Shown: positions 7,143 through 13,871, counted from the stretch's first letter. The stretch is DNA of 14,093 bases from an uncultured Erysipelotrichaceae bacterium (GCA_902783435.1 CACZQV010000019.1:1-14093), one strand, 5' to 3'. The notes: generated by a model from the sequence alone, not told the origin. A program made the numbers and translations.

Positions 7143-7169
7143 AAAAAAGGTAGATATTTCTACCTTTTT
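7142..7169 (-). terminator. intrinsic terminator ending the exporter/acetyltransferase operon
   Basis: AAAAAGGTAGA (7144-7154) pairs with TCTACCTTTTT (7159-7169) around a 4-nt loop, with a T-run on the minus strand. The TAG stop of the acetyltransferase (7162-7160) is in the stem. Confidence 0.88.
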
Positions 7170-7717
7170 ATTTGATTTGCATAAATTTTTTCATTTTCTC
7201 TTAGTGATTTTTCTATATCTATTTCGTATCTTACACAATTCATACATTCTACTTCATTATAAAATTCTTTTATTCTTTTACCACCTAGAGCTTCCATAGT
7301 TTTCCAAGAAGGTTCATTTTCTATTTCAGCATCTAATAATACTTTATCTAAGCCATATTTTTGACATACTTGTAGTCCTAAATAAAGATTTATTTTATTA
7401 TACCCCTTTTTTCTTTCTGTAGGACGAATACCATAACCGATATGTCCTCCACATTTTTGTAGTCTTTCATTTAATATTAGGCGAATGTTTATCATACCAA
7501 TAATTTTATTATCATTTTCTCTTACTAAAAAGTATGTTAATTCACCGTTTCTTTTTCTTAATTCTATTTTTGATAACCATGTTTCATAATCATCTATATA
7601 ACTTCTTAAACCACCAGTACCATTAATTTCTGAATTATATTTTTTATGTTCATTAATATAATCTATAGCATCTTCTTTTCTTTCTATGGTAGGTTCTTCA
7701 AATTTGAAAGTTTCTAT
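7160..7717 (-). CDS. GNAT acetyltransferase with a non-canonical start (ATA or ATT)
   Basis: About 185 residues. The first ATG in frame is only at 7495, yet the frame stays open for 74 more codons upstream, and these encode the expected N-terminus of a COG3981-type acetyltransferase: TGGLRSYIDDYETWLSKIE and YFLVRENDNKIIGMINIR. Downstream come GGHIGYGIRPTERKKGYNK (the acetyl-CoA loop) and ENEPSWKTMEALGGKR. No ATG, GTG or TTG exists between the upstream stop and 7495. The run AGGGGG (7730-7725) lies 7 nt before an ATA at 7717, an ideal distance; an ATT at 7723 (reading I-N-I-E where M-N-I-E would be natural) is the other candidate. Translation may depend on coupling to the preceding acetyltransferase gene, whose stop is 7719-7721. 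The substrate is unknown. A start-codon mutation is also possible. Confidence 0.7.
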   Translation of the reverse strand: METFKFEEPTIERKEDAIDYINEHKKYNSEINGTGGLRSYIDDYETWLSKIELRKRNGELTYFLVRENDNKIIGMINIRLILNERLQKCGGHIGYGIRPTERKKGYNKINLYLGLQVCQKYGLDKVLLDAEIENEPSWKTMEALGGKRIKEFYNEVECMNCVRYEIDIEKSLRENEKIYANQIKR

Positions 7718-7718
7718 A

Positions 7719-8513
7719 TTAATTCCCCCTTACTTTGAAGTTTACTAAGTATCCTCTATCTTCATAACCTACTTTTTTGTATGTATGATTACTTGCTGCA
7801 TAATGAAGATCTGTATATAAGACTGGAGTTAATCCTTCTTCTAATAATTGTTTAGTTACTTCGTACACTAAGCTTCTACAATATCCCTTACATCTTTCTT
7901 TGGGAGGTGTATATACATGGGATAACTTAGCTAAACCATTATCAGTACCATAACATCCTAGTGATACTGCACGTCCTTCATTATTTCGCCATACAAAATA
8001 ATGTTCATCATCTAACCATTTTGAAACTTCTTCTAAGGCTTCTTCGTATGTTAGTTCTTCTTGATAATCCATTTCTTTAGAATTATCTTGCCAGTACTTG
8101 GCTACTAATGTTTTATCAGAATACTTTACATGATCTAGAAATCCATTTGCTTTTTCTACATCATTTAATTCTTTACATAAAAGAAAGCCCATTTCAAAAT
8201 AATCATATGTATCTAAATTATTTTTAAAATATTCATAAACTTCTTTCTTACAAGTAAATTTATTTTCATCTTCTGTTAAATAGTTTTCTTTTAAAAGATT
8301 TAATACTTCTTTAAGTTTTTCGTTAGATAAATTATCTTTAGTCCAGACCCAGGTAGGATACCCTTTAGTTCCTTTTGCTAATAGATAATTTTCTTCATCA
8401 CTTAGAAATAGTTTTTCTTTGGATTTTAACATTTTATAAACTAGAGAAAATTTTTCTTTATCTTTTAGAAAATCTTTATTTAAAAATAGTTTACTATAGG
8501 AATGGTCTGACAT
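7719..8513 (-). CDS. GNAT family N-acetyltransferase with a long N-terminal domain
   Basis: 264 residues. The C-terminal part (about 165-262) is a GNAT domain: EHYFVWRNNEGRAVSLGCY strands, KLSHVYTPPKERCKGYCRSL (acetyl-CoA binding loop), then VLYTDLHYAASNHTYKKVGY near the end. The N-terminal part (about 1-160) is helical and charged, typical of the two-part acetyltransferases of Bacillota; its job is unknown. A very strong AGGAGGTGAG lies just before the ATG, and only about 20 nt separate it from the permease gene upstream, so it belongs to the exporter operon. Its last codons (AGG GGG AAT TAA) also form the ribosome binding site of the next acetyltransferase. Confidence 0.85.
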   Translation of the reverse strand: MSDHSYSKLFLNKDFLKDKEKFSLVYKMLKSKEKLFLSDEENYLLAKGTKGYPTWVWTKDNLSNEKLKEVLNLLKENYLTEDENKFTCKKEVYEYFKNNLDTYDYFEMGFLLCKELNDVEKANGFLDHVKYSDKTLVAKYWQDNSKEMDYQEELTYEEALEEVSKWLDDEHYFVWRNNEGRAVSLGCYGTDNGLAKLSHVYTPPKERCKGYCRSLVYEVTKQLLEEGLTPVLYTDLHYAASNHTYKKVGYEDRGYLVNFKVRGN

Positions 8514-8534
8514 AGAGACTCACCTCCTTTTTTG

Positions 8535-9365
8535 TTACACTCTTACGTTCATTAAGTTTGTACTACTATATTTTCTTAATCCCCTATAGAATATAAAGAA
8601 AGCTAATAGTACTAAGAATATAGTTATTAAAATTACTATAATTGTATTAAATAAATTGAATGTACTCATTATTTGAATTGGTAAATATATAGAGAAACCT
8701 AATGGAATAATTGTATAGAATAATGTTTTTATTATTCCACTAAATATACCTTCTGGATATGTAGCAAAGTTTGTCATTAATCCATTAACAGTATCTCCAA
8801 ACACATCACTTTTACCAAACCAAAAAGCTAATGATCCAGTAATTATTGCGATACTTGTGATTATTAATCCACTAGTTATAGAAAATAATATGAATAATCC
8901 TAATACTTTTATACTAAATCCATAAAAGAATAATAATATTATTCCATATAATAAATCTCCTAGAGCTGATACTTCTACATTACTAGTAATTAAAGATAAT
9001 AATACATTTTTTGGTTGTATTAAATAGTTATCTAATTTACCACTATTAATATTTTCTGATAGTTTGAATGATTCTTTAAAGAAGAAGTGAGATATACCAT
9101 ATCCACCTGCGGCTAATCCCCATAGTAGTAGGACTTGTTTAAAACTATATCCACCTACATCTTCTTTAATGGCATAAAGAATTATCCATTGAACTATAAA
9201 GCATGCGTTATTTAATATCATAAATATTATATTAGAGAAAAATGTAAATTTATTTAACATTTCTCTTTGTAGTGCATATTTAATTGATAGTAATGATATT
9301 TTAATTTGATTTAGGATTGACCTAAACTTCGGATGAATTGATTTGTGATTAACCACCGTTGACAT
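8535..9365 (-). CDS. ABC-2 type exporter permease (COG3694 type)
   Basis: 276 residues with about six hydrophobic segments. Recognisable family features are SGKLDNYLIQPKNVLLSL after the second segment and the loop YPEGIFSGIIKTLFYTIIPLGF before the last two segments. It would form the membrane channel with the adjacent permease, driven by the ATPase two genes upstream. The start overlaps the end of the preceding permease gene by 17 nt and has GGGGTGAG before it. The substrate of this transporter type is not established. Confidence 0.87.
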   Translation of the reverse strand: MSTVVNHKSIHPKFRSILNQIKISLLSIKYALQREMLNKFTFFSNIIFMILNNACFIVQWIILYAIKEDVGGYSFKQVLLLWGLAAGGYGISHFFFKESFKLSENINSGKLDNYLIQPKNVLLSLITSNVEVSALGDLLYGIILLFFYGFSIKVLGLFILFSITSGLIITSIAIITGSLAFWFGKSDVFGDTVNGLMTNFATYPEGIFSGIIKTLFYTIIPLGFSIYLPIQIMSTFNLFNTIIVILITIFLVLLAFFIFYRGLRKYSSTNLMNVRV

Positions 9366-10140
9366 TTAATTTTCTCACCCCTTTCTTATATATTAAATGA
9401 CATATTATAAAACTTATAATTACATAAATAATTTGCGCAATTATTATTTTTATAAAACCACTATTAGTAAAATTAACAAATAATTTAGCTGGTCCATAAG
9501 ATACAACGTATATTGGACTAAATTTAATTATTGGCTGCATAAATTGTGGGAAAAATTCTATTGGGAATATTGTACCTATAACTAGAATCATTTTTGAATA
9601 TAACCAGTAAAATGGAGAAGCATCTTCTATGAAGAAACTTATAAGAGCTAAACTAGTAATTAAGAATATATTTATTATAGTAGCTAATATACATGATAAA
9701 AGAATTCCTAATATTTGTATAAAGTTAATTTGAGGAAAAGTATGAAGGAATAAGAATCCTAATATCATACCTATAATAGTAACTATAACAAATTTTAATG
9801 TTACATTTCCTAAGTGATTAAATAAAGTATATTCTACATAGTTATATGGTTTATTTATGTTATATGCAATATTACCACTTTTAACATCACTACTAATCTT
9901 AGCGCATAATTTTCTTCCTTTTAAACTCATCCATAATATTTCAGTAACGATAACATACCATATCATTTGATTCATATTGTATCCATTTATTAATTCTTCT
10001 GGATCACTATAGATATATTTCCATAAATTAAGAAATATAAATATCATGATTATATAAGATATAAATCCTATTATGATATCAAATACATATTGTAGATTAG
10101 TCATTAATTCTGATTTATAAATGTATAAGTATTTTTTCAT
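9349..10140 (-). CDS. ABC-2 type exporter permease (COG4587 type)
   Basis: 263 residues with about six hydrophobic segments. The short SSDVKSGNIAYNINKPYNY element and the loop IFPIEFFPQFMQPIIKFSPIYVVSYGPAKL match the partner permease family of this three-gene transporter. Its ATG overlaps the stop of the ATPase gene (TAATG), and its end overlaps the second permease, so the three are translated together. Confidence 0.87.
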   Translation of the reverse strand: MKKYLYIYKSELMTNLQYVFDIIIGFISYIIMIFIFLNLWKYIYSDPEELINGYNMNQMIWYVIVTEILWMSLKGRKLCAKISSDVKSGNIAYNINKPYNYVEYTLFNHLGNVTLKFVIVTIIGMILGFLFLHTFPQINFIQILGILLSCILATIINIFLITSLALISFFIEDASPFYWLYSKMILVIGTIFPIEFFPQFMQPIIKFSPIYVVSYGPAKLFVNFTNSGFIKIIIAQIIYVIISFIICHLIYKKGVRKLNVNGG

Positions 10141-11120
10141 TATTTACCACCATCTTTATAAATATCACTAATTATATTTTCTAGAGGTACATTTGTAATA
10201 TTAATATCCACTATATTATCGGGATTTAATAATTTTATAGCGTCAGATACACTTTTCTTTTTAGTATCTACTTCTATCTTAAGATTATATCCTTTGTCTT
10301 TAAGAATAGTTAAACCTTCTTCATCATCTAAATTAACTTGTTTATTCATTTTAACTTCTACTATTTTTTTATTTAAGTAATGGTACTTTAAGTTTTCCAT
10401 AGTATCATCCATTACTATCCCACCATTATTAACAATTATTACTCTCTTACATAATTTTTCTATATCTGATACATCATGTGAAGTTAATACTACTGTAGTT
10501 TTATATTCTTTATTCATTCTCTTTATAAGTACTCTTATATTTTCTTTAACTACTGGATCTAGTCCTATAGTAGGTTCATCTAAGAATAATACTTTAGGTT
10601 CATGAATTAGTGATGCAACTATCTCACAACGTATTCTTTGTCCTAAACTCAAATTACGTACTGGAGTATTTATGAATTCTTCTAACTCAAATAATTCTTT
10701 CATTTCTTCTATTTTTTTCTCTACTCTTTTTTCAGGAATGTCATAGATGGCACCGAAGAATTTAAAATTATCGTATGGAGTTAAATGAGTCCATAATTGT
10801 TCTTTTTGTCCAAAAACACAACCTATTTCGTAGGCTAGTTTTTTTCTATCCTTGACTGGATCTAATCCTAAGATATCTACTTTTCCTTTGTCTGGAAAAA
10901 GGATACCTGTCATCATTTTAATTGATGTAGACTTACCTGCACCATTTGGTCCAATGAATGCAATCATTTCCCCTTTTTCTACCTCAAAAGAAATATTTTT
11001 AACAGCCTTGATGATTTTATATTTAGGTTTTACTAGCGATTTAAAACTTCCAATAAGTCCTTTTTCTTTTAGTTTTACTTTAAAAGTCTTTGATAGATTT
11101 TTTACTGTAATAACTGCCAT
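10140..11120 (-). CDS. ABC transporter ATP-binding protein (COG4586 type)
   Basis: 326 residues from the ATG at 11120, chosen because AGGAGTGG sits just before it; the frame is open to 11153. All ATPase motifs are present: Walker A GPNGAGKST (57-65), Q-loop Gln105, signature LSLGQR (157-162), Walker B VLFLDEP (177-183) and switch His215. The insert KLKEKGLIGSFKSLVKPK near residues 16-33 and the C-terminal domain of about 90 residues are typical of the ATPase that works with the two following permeases, a family compared with NodI/DrrA-type exporters. The gene is preceded by a leader with two tandem terminator-bearing RNA elements (11198-11422), which probably control the whole operon. Confidence 0.93.
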   Translation of the reverse strand: MAVITVKNLSKTFKVKLKEKGLIGSFKSLVKPKYKIIKAVKNISFEVEKGEMIAFIGPNGAGKSTSIKMMTGILFPDKGKVDILGLDPVKDRKKLAYEIGCVFGQKEQLWTHLTPYDNFKFFGAIYDIPEKRVEKKIEEMKELFELEEFINTPVRNLSLGQRIRCEIVASLIHEPKVLFLDEPTIGLDPVVKENIRVLIKRMNKEYKTTVVLTSHDVSDIEKLCKRVIIVNNGGIVMDDTMENLKYHYLNKKIVEVKMNKQVNLDDEEGLTILKDKGYNLKIEVDTKKKSVSDAIKLLNPDNIVDINITNVPLENIISDIYKDGGK

Positions 11121-11197
11121 ATAACCACTCCTTTCAAATATTTTTGTCTTCATAGATTCTTATATCATCAAAACTATTATAAATTATTTTAGTAAAT

Positions 11198-11244
11198 AAA
11201 AAAACACGGAAAGACACTACTTTACAAATTAGTGACTCCGTGTT
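11198..11244 (-). terminator. intrinsic terminator B of the exporter leader
   Basis: ACACGGA / TCCGTGT (11204-11210 with 11237-11243) plus inner CACTA / TAGTG (11215-11219 with 11230-11234), then seven T on the minus strand. It lies about 80 nt before the ATPase start, so it must be bypassed for expression. Confidence 0.85.
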
Positions 11245-11294
11245 TACGTGTAAGATTTCTCCCTATGCAGCTCGTTTAACTTATGCATACTCAC
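11244..11294 (-). promoter_or_regulatory. tandem leader RNA element, copy B
   Basis: Same architecture as copy A. Outer stem GUGAG (11294-11290) with CUUAC (11254-11250); inner 6-bp stem UAUGCA/UGCAUA (11289-11284 with 11269-11264) closing a 14-nt loop UAAGUUAAACGAGC. Conserved AAUCUUACACG and CGGAGUCACUA lead into terminator B. It looks like an aptamer or attenuator followed by its expression platform. AGUGA in the outer stem could alternatively pair with UCACU of the terminator, a possible switch. No known riboswitch class recognised. Confidence 0.6.
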
Positions 11295-11318
11295 TTTAAT
11301 CTATGAAAACTAGTCGAG

Positions 11319-11360
11319 AAAAAACAAAAACGGAGCACTACAAAACATGTAGTGACTCCG
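11319..11360 (-). terminator. intrinsic terminator A of the exporter leader
   Basis: CGGAG/CTCCG outer stem and CACTACA/TGTAGTG inner stem (12 bp with a one-base bulge), then TTTTTG and six T on the minus strand. It shares CGGAGTCACTA with terminator B. Confidence 0.88.
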
Positions 11361-11422
11361 ATAATTCGTGTAAGATTATTAATCTCTGTGTAGCTCGTTA
11401 AACTTATACACACTCACTCGAC
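11361..11422 (-). promoter_or_regulatory. tandem leader RNA element, copy A
   Basis: Starts within a few bases of the predicted transcript start. Outer stem GUGAG (11417-11413) with CUUAC (11374-11370); inner stem UGUGUA/UACACA (11412-11407 with 11392-11387) around the loop UAAGUUUAACGAGC. Compared with copy B, two base pairs of the inner stem change in a compensating way (G-C to A-U, U-A to C-G) while 13 of the 14 loop bases are identical. GUCGAG (11422-11417) could also pair with CUCGAC just after terminator A (11318-11313), enclosing the whole copy. Confidence 0.6.
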
Positions 11423-11431
11423 TTGTCATAC

Positions 11432-11460
11432 ATAATACTATAAATATATTTATTTGTCAA
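11432..11460 (-). promoter_or_regulatory. sigma-A promoter of the exporter/acetyltransferase operon
   Basis: TTGACA (11460-11455), 17-nt spacer, TATTAT (11437-11432) on the minus strand. The predicted start, near 11425, gives a leader of about 305 nt that holds both tandem elements before the ATPase ATG. Confidence 0.82.
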
Positions 11461-11482
11461 CATTTAGTCAGATTTCTATTTT
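11454..11482 (+). promoter_or_regulatory. possible divergent promoter of the 24-residue peptide
   Basis: TTGTCA (11454-11459), 17-nt spacer, TATTTT (11477-11482). The -10 is weak, but the -35 overlaps that of the opposite promoter exactly as in two other places in this window. Confidence 0.4.
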
Positions 11483-11520
11483 TTTGTTAATAATATATAT
11501 GAGGATGCTTGATAGATGTT

Positions 11521-11550
11521 TTCCTTTCTGGGTTCGGTTGAATCAAGGAA
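11521..11550 (+). promoter_or_regulatory. stem-loop next to the peptide's ribosome binding site
   Basis: TTCCTT (11521-11526) pairs with AAGGAA (11545-11550), enclosing GGTTC/GAATC with a GGTT loop and a 4-nt bulge. The AAGGAA arm runs into the Shine-Dalgarno region (11546-11559), so folding could limit translation of the peptide. Confidence 0.55.
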
Positions 11551-11564
11551 GGTGGTGATTAATT

Positions 11565-11639
11565 ATGACATATAGAGAACGTTCTTTATATCTAATAATT
11601 ATATTACTATTTATTTTGATATTTGTAATATTAATATAA
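11565..11639 (+). CDS. 24-residue single-helix membrane peptide
   Basis: A short gene on the strand opposite to its neighbours. It encodes MTYRERS followed by an uninterrupted run of about 17 Leu/Ile/Phe/Val residues (with one Tyr), enough for one membrane helix. An excellent extended ribosome binding site (AAGGTGGTGAT, 10 of 11 matches to the ideal) lies 5 nt before the ATG. Its arrangement (tiny hydrophobic product, structured leader, isolated unit) resembles type I toxins or small holin-like peptides; a small sporulation membrane peptide is also possible given the neighbouring spore coat genes. I recognise no family. No antisense promoter could be identified. Confidence 0.6.
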   Translation: MTYRERSLYLIIILLFILIFVILI

Positions 11640-11667
11640 AAAAACATCTAGCTCAAAAGAGCTAGAT
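11638..11667 (-). terminator. intrinsic terminator of the cotJ operon
   Basis: ATCTAGCTC (11646-11654) and GAGCTAGAT (11659-11667) form a 9-bp stem with a 4-nt loop; GTTTTTTT follows on the minus strand. The plus-strand side lacks a T-run, so it is probably not a good terminator for the small peptide. Confidence 0.88.
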
Positions 11668-11733
11668 TAACACCATAGGAAAACACAACAATCTTGTATT
11701 CTCATTTATATTATACTACTATTTTTATTTTTT

Positions 11734-12381
11734 TTACATATAATTTTCATATGTATTAAAATTTAAATTATTTATAAAGAAGTCTTCATTGTTATATTTC
11801 ATTTTAGTTGGTTCATTATTACCATTTTTTAATGTTTTTTCATAGTGTTCAAATAGTTCTTTAAATCTATCGAAATGTACTATTTCTCTTTGTCTTAACC
11901 ATAGAAGTGGTCCTATTACATCAGGGTCATCAGTAAGGTCTATTAGGTTTTCATATACAGCACGCGCTTTTTGTTCTGCTGCCATATCTTCTGAAATATC
12001 AGCTAGTGGATCTCCTGTAGTTGCGAAATAAGATACAGTAAATGGTACTCCATTAGCATCTGTTGGGAATAATGCTTTAGCATGTTCTGCATAATGAGTA
12101 TCAAGTCCTGCTTCTTTAATCTCTTCTAGTGTTGCATCTTTCATTAATTGATAAATCATTGTTTCTAACATTTCAACATGACCTAACTCTTCAGTACCTA
12201 TATCGTTTAGTAGAGCTTTACCTTTATTATCAGGCATAGTTAATCTTTGATTTAAATAACGAAGTGCTGCCCCTAATTCACCATTAGCACCTCCATATTG
12301 AGTAACTAAATATTTAGCCATTCTTAAATCTTTCTTTTTAATATTTACAGGATACTGTAATCTTTTAACATATTTAAACAT
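11734..12381 (-). CDS. cotJC: spore coat protein CotJC, manganese catalase family
   Basis: 215 residues. The opening MFKYVKRLQYPVNIKKKDLRM and the domain order are typical of CotJC. Likely dimanganese ligands are Glu35 (GGANGELGAALRYL), Glu65 and His68 (GTEELGHVEML), Glu136 (EDMAAEQKARAVYE) and His169 (LRQREIVHFDRF). The family is placed in the inner spore coat and resembles manganese catalase, breaking down hydrogen peroxide. The C-terminus carries an extra Asn-rich tail of about 30 residues (from KNGNNEPTKMKYNN on), which is less conserved. It overlaps the end of the CotJB-like gene by 8 nt and ends at the terminator 11638-11667. Its presence implies the organism sporulates or descends from sporulating ancestors. 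Confidence 0.95.
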   Translation of the reverse strand: MFKYVKRLQYPVNIKKKDLRMAKYLVTQYGGANGELGAALRYLNQRLTMPDNKGKALLNDIGTEELGHVEMLETMIYQLMKDATLEEIKEAGLDTHYAEHAKALFPTDANGVPFTVSYFATTGDPLADISEDMAAEQKARAVYENLIDLTDDPDVIGPLLWLRQREIVHFDRFKELFEHYEKTLKNGNNEPTKMKYNNEDFFINNLNFNTYENYM

Positions 12382-12775
12382 TGTCTACCTCCCATGGCCA
12401 TTTATTATTAACCCATTCATTAATATTACTATTAATGGTCATTGGACCATATTTTGATTCATATTCTTTAATTAATTCTTCTTCTTTCTTTAAATAATCA
12501 TTAAAAAGAGTTAACATAGACTGATCATTAGGATTCATATCTAGATATAAATTCAAGTCATGCGCAGCAAAACAAATAGTCTGAATATTATATAACAATC
12601 TTTCTTGATCATTTGTAGGTTTTAATACTTCTGGTTTATAGTTTTTATATTCACTATAAATATTTTCAAACATATTACCTTTTTCAAATCCTTCTTTTGG
12701 ATTAAACAAATTTACTTTATTCATATTATTCATTGGATTATGTCTCCAATCATATTGATAATAATAGTTATTCAT
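12374..12775 (-). CDS. cotJB: CotJB-type spore coat protein with a CotJA-like N-terminus
   Basis: 133 residues. The C-terminal part (about 58-130) is a CotJB domain: LLYNIQTICFAAHDLNLYLDM, then a LFNDYLKKEEELIKEYESKYGP helix and a Trp/Pro-rich ending (WVNNKWPWE). The first 55 residues contain NLFNPKEGFEKGNMFENIYSEYKNYKP, which resembles the short CotJA protein usually encoded by a separate gene just upstream; no such gene precedes it here, so this may be a CotJA-CotJB fusion. The Asn/Tyr-rich opening MNNYYYQYDW fits a coat protein. GGGAGAT precedes the ATG. It forms an operon with cotJC. A mother-cell sporulation promoter is expected in 12776-12834 but I cannot place it safely. Confidence 0.88.
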   Translation of the reverse strand: MNNYYYQYDWRHNPMNNMNKVNLFNPKEGFEKGNMFENIYSEYKNYKPEVLKPTNDQERLLYNIQTICFAAHDLNLYLDMNPNDQSMLTLFNDYLKKEEELIKEYESKYGPMTINSNINEWVNNKWPWEVDNV

Positions 12776-12834
12776 AATATCTCCCTTCTCTTTAATTTAT
12801 GAGTATAGGTAAATATCTGTATAGGCATATAACT

Positions 12835-12860
12835 AAAAAAGAATACTATTTAGTATTCTT
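12835..12860 (-). terminator. intrinsic terminator of the 341-residue protein gene
   Basis: AAGAATACT (12839-12847) pairs with AGTATTCTT (12852-12860) across 4 nt; six T on the minus strand. The TAG stop (12848-12846) is at the loop. Confidence 0.87.
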
Positions 12861-13871
12861 CTTTTCATTTTCATCTGAATTACTCATTATTTCATCATAA
12901 AACGCTCTTGCTTGTTTATCACTCATTGCATTTAAGAAATTAGGATCTTCAAAACCTAAGATTCCTGATGCCATTAATATTTGATTATAAGTAGTATCAC
13001 TACTATATTCTTTTATAGAAGCAATTAGTTTATTAAGTTGATCTTGTAAACGAATTCTTTCTTTTTCTTCATTTTTATATAATCTTATTACTTCATTTGT
13101 AGTTTCTAAAGCTATATCTATTTCTTGTTTTGGTTTAACATAACTAATATTATAGTTAACTTCATTAGGATTATTTTCTAGTATATTTAATATTTCATTT
13201 GCACTTTTATATTTATTATTAGTAGCTTGTTCTAATATATAAGATAATACTGATTGAAATACTTTATTATTTAAATAATCACTATAATTATTATTTCCTG
13301 TACCATTATGGATATATATTACATTATTGATACTACCATAGTGATCAAATATACTATCTCTTTCAGTTTCTTTTAATATATTTTTATAGTCTTCTGTAAA
13401 TTCTGTTTCAGTTTCTTTATTATTAACATCTGTGAAAACTATTGAACTAGATTTTAAAATACTAGTATCTACTTTACTTAATAAAGATATTAAAGTTATT
13501 CTTGATAAAATACAATTTGTTTGTTCTTGATTGCATCCTAAGTCTTTTATTTTTAATTCTAAAATAGATTCAATTACTTTATATAAAGTAACATTATCAC
13601 CTGTAGCAATGAAATTTAATTTATTTAATTTATTTGAACGTATAAGTGGTAATATTATTTTATTTGCTATTTCTTCTGATTTAGAAACATTACTATCATC
13701 AAAATACTTTATTCCAATAATATCTATATTTTCATTATTATTCTTATTTATTATAGAAGTATTTAGTACTTCATCAGTTTCATCTAAACTTATAATAAAT
13801 GGATTAGTAGCCTTATCAAGGCTTTCTATTTCTACTTCTTTGTTATTTTCTTTTTTATATAGTTTAATCAT
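12846..13871 (-). CDS. hypothetical acidic protein, unknown family
   Basis: 341 residues, no signal peptide or membrane helix, rich in Asn, Glu, Asp, Ile and Ser. The N-terminal half looks like alternating strands and helices (PFIISLDETDE, NIDIIGIKYFDD, NKLNFIATGDNVTLYKVIESILELK). A likely coiled coil spans about residues 255-290 (ETTNEVIRLYKNEEKERIRLQDQLNKL). The end has MASGILGFEDPNFLNAMSDKQARAFYDEIM. I cannot name a family. GGGAGG lies just before the ATG. It has its own promoter and terminator and is divergent from tRNA-His, so it is not part of the cotJ operon despite lying just upstream. Confidence 0.78.
   Translation of the reverse strand: MIKLYKKENNKEVEIESLDKATNPFIISLDETDEVLNTSIINKNNNENIDIIGIKYFDDSNVSKSEEIANKIILPLIRSNKLNKLNFIATGDNVTLYKVIESILELKIKDLGCNQEQTNCILSRITLISLLSKVDTSILKSSSIVFTDVNNKETETEFTEDYKNILKETERDSIFDHYGSINNVIYIHNGTGNNNYSDYLNNKVFQSVLSYILEQATNNKYKSANEILNILENNPNEVNYNISYVKPKQEIDIALETTNEVIRLYKNEEKERIRLQDQLNKLIASIKEYSSDTTYNQILMASGILGFEDPNFLNAMSDKQARAFYDEIMSNSDENEKKNTK

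Noticed and set aside
11121..11153. 11-codon extension of the ABC ATPase
   Set aside because: The ATG at 11120 has a good AGGAGTGG site and gives the usual MAVITVKNLSK start.
11198..11422. T-box, SAM-I, purine, lysine or CRISPR-type explanation of the tandem repeats
   Set aside because: None of the conserved cores (such as the T-box AGGGTGGNACCGCG) is visible, and there are only two imperfect copies with terminators, not spacer-separated identical repeats.
11379..11429. Leader peptide starting at the ATG at 11429-11427
   Set aside because: This ATG lies between the -10 box and the predicted transcript start, so it would not be in the RNA.
12776..12834. Sporulation sigma promoter CATAAATTA (12801-12793) for cotJ
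   Set aside because: It matches a sigma-K-like -10, but the start point would fall on the ribosome binding site; a repeated CCTATAC nearby is an alternative, so no placement is safe.
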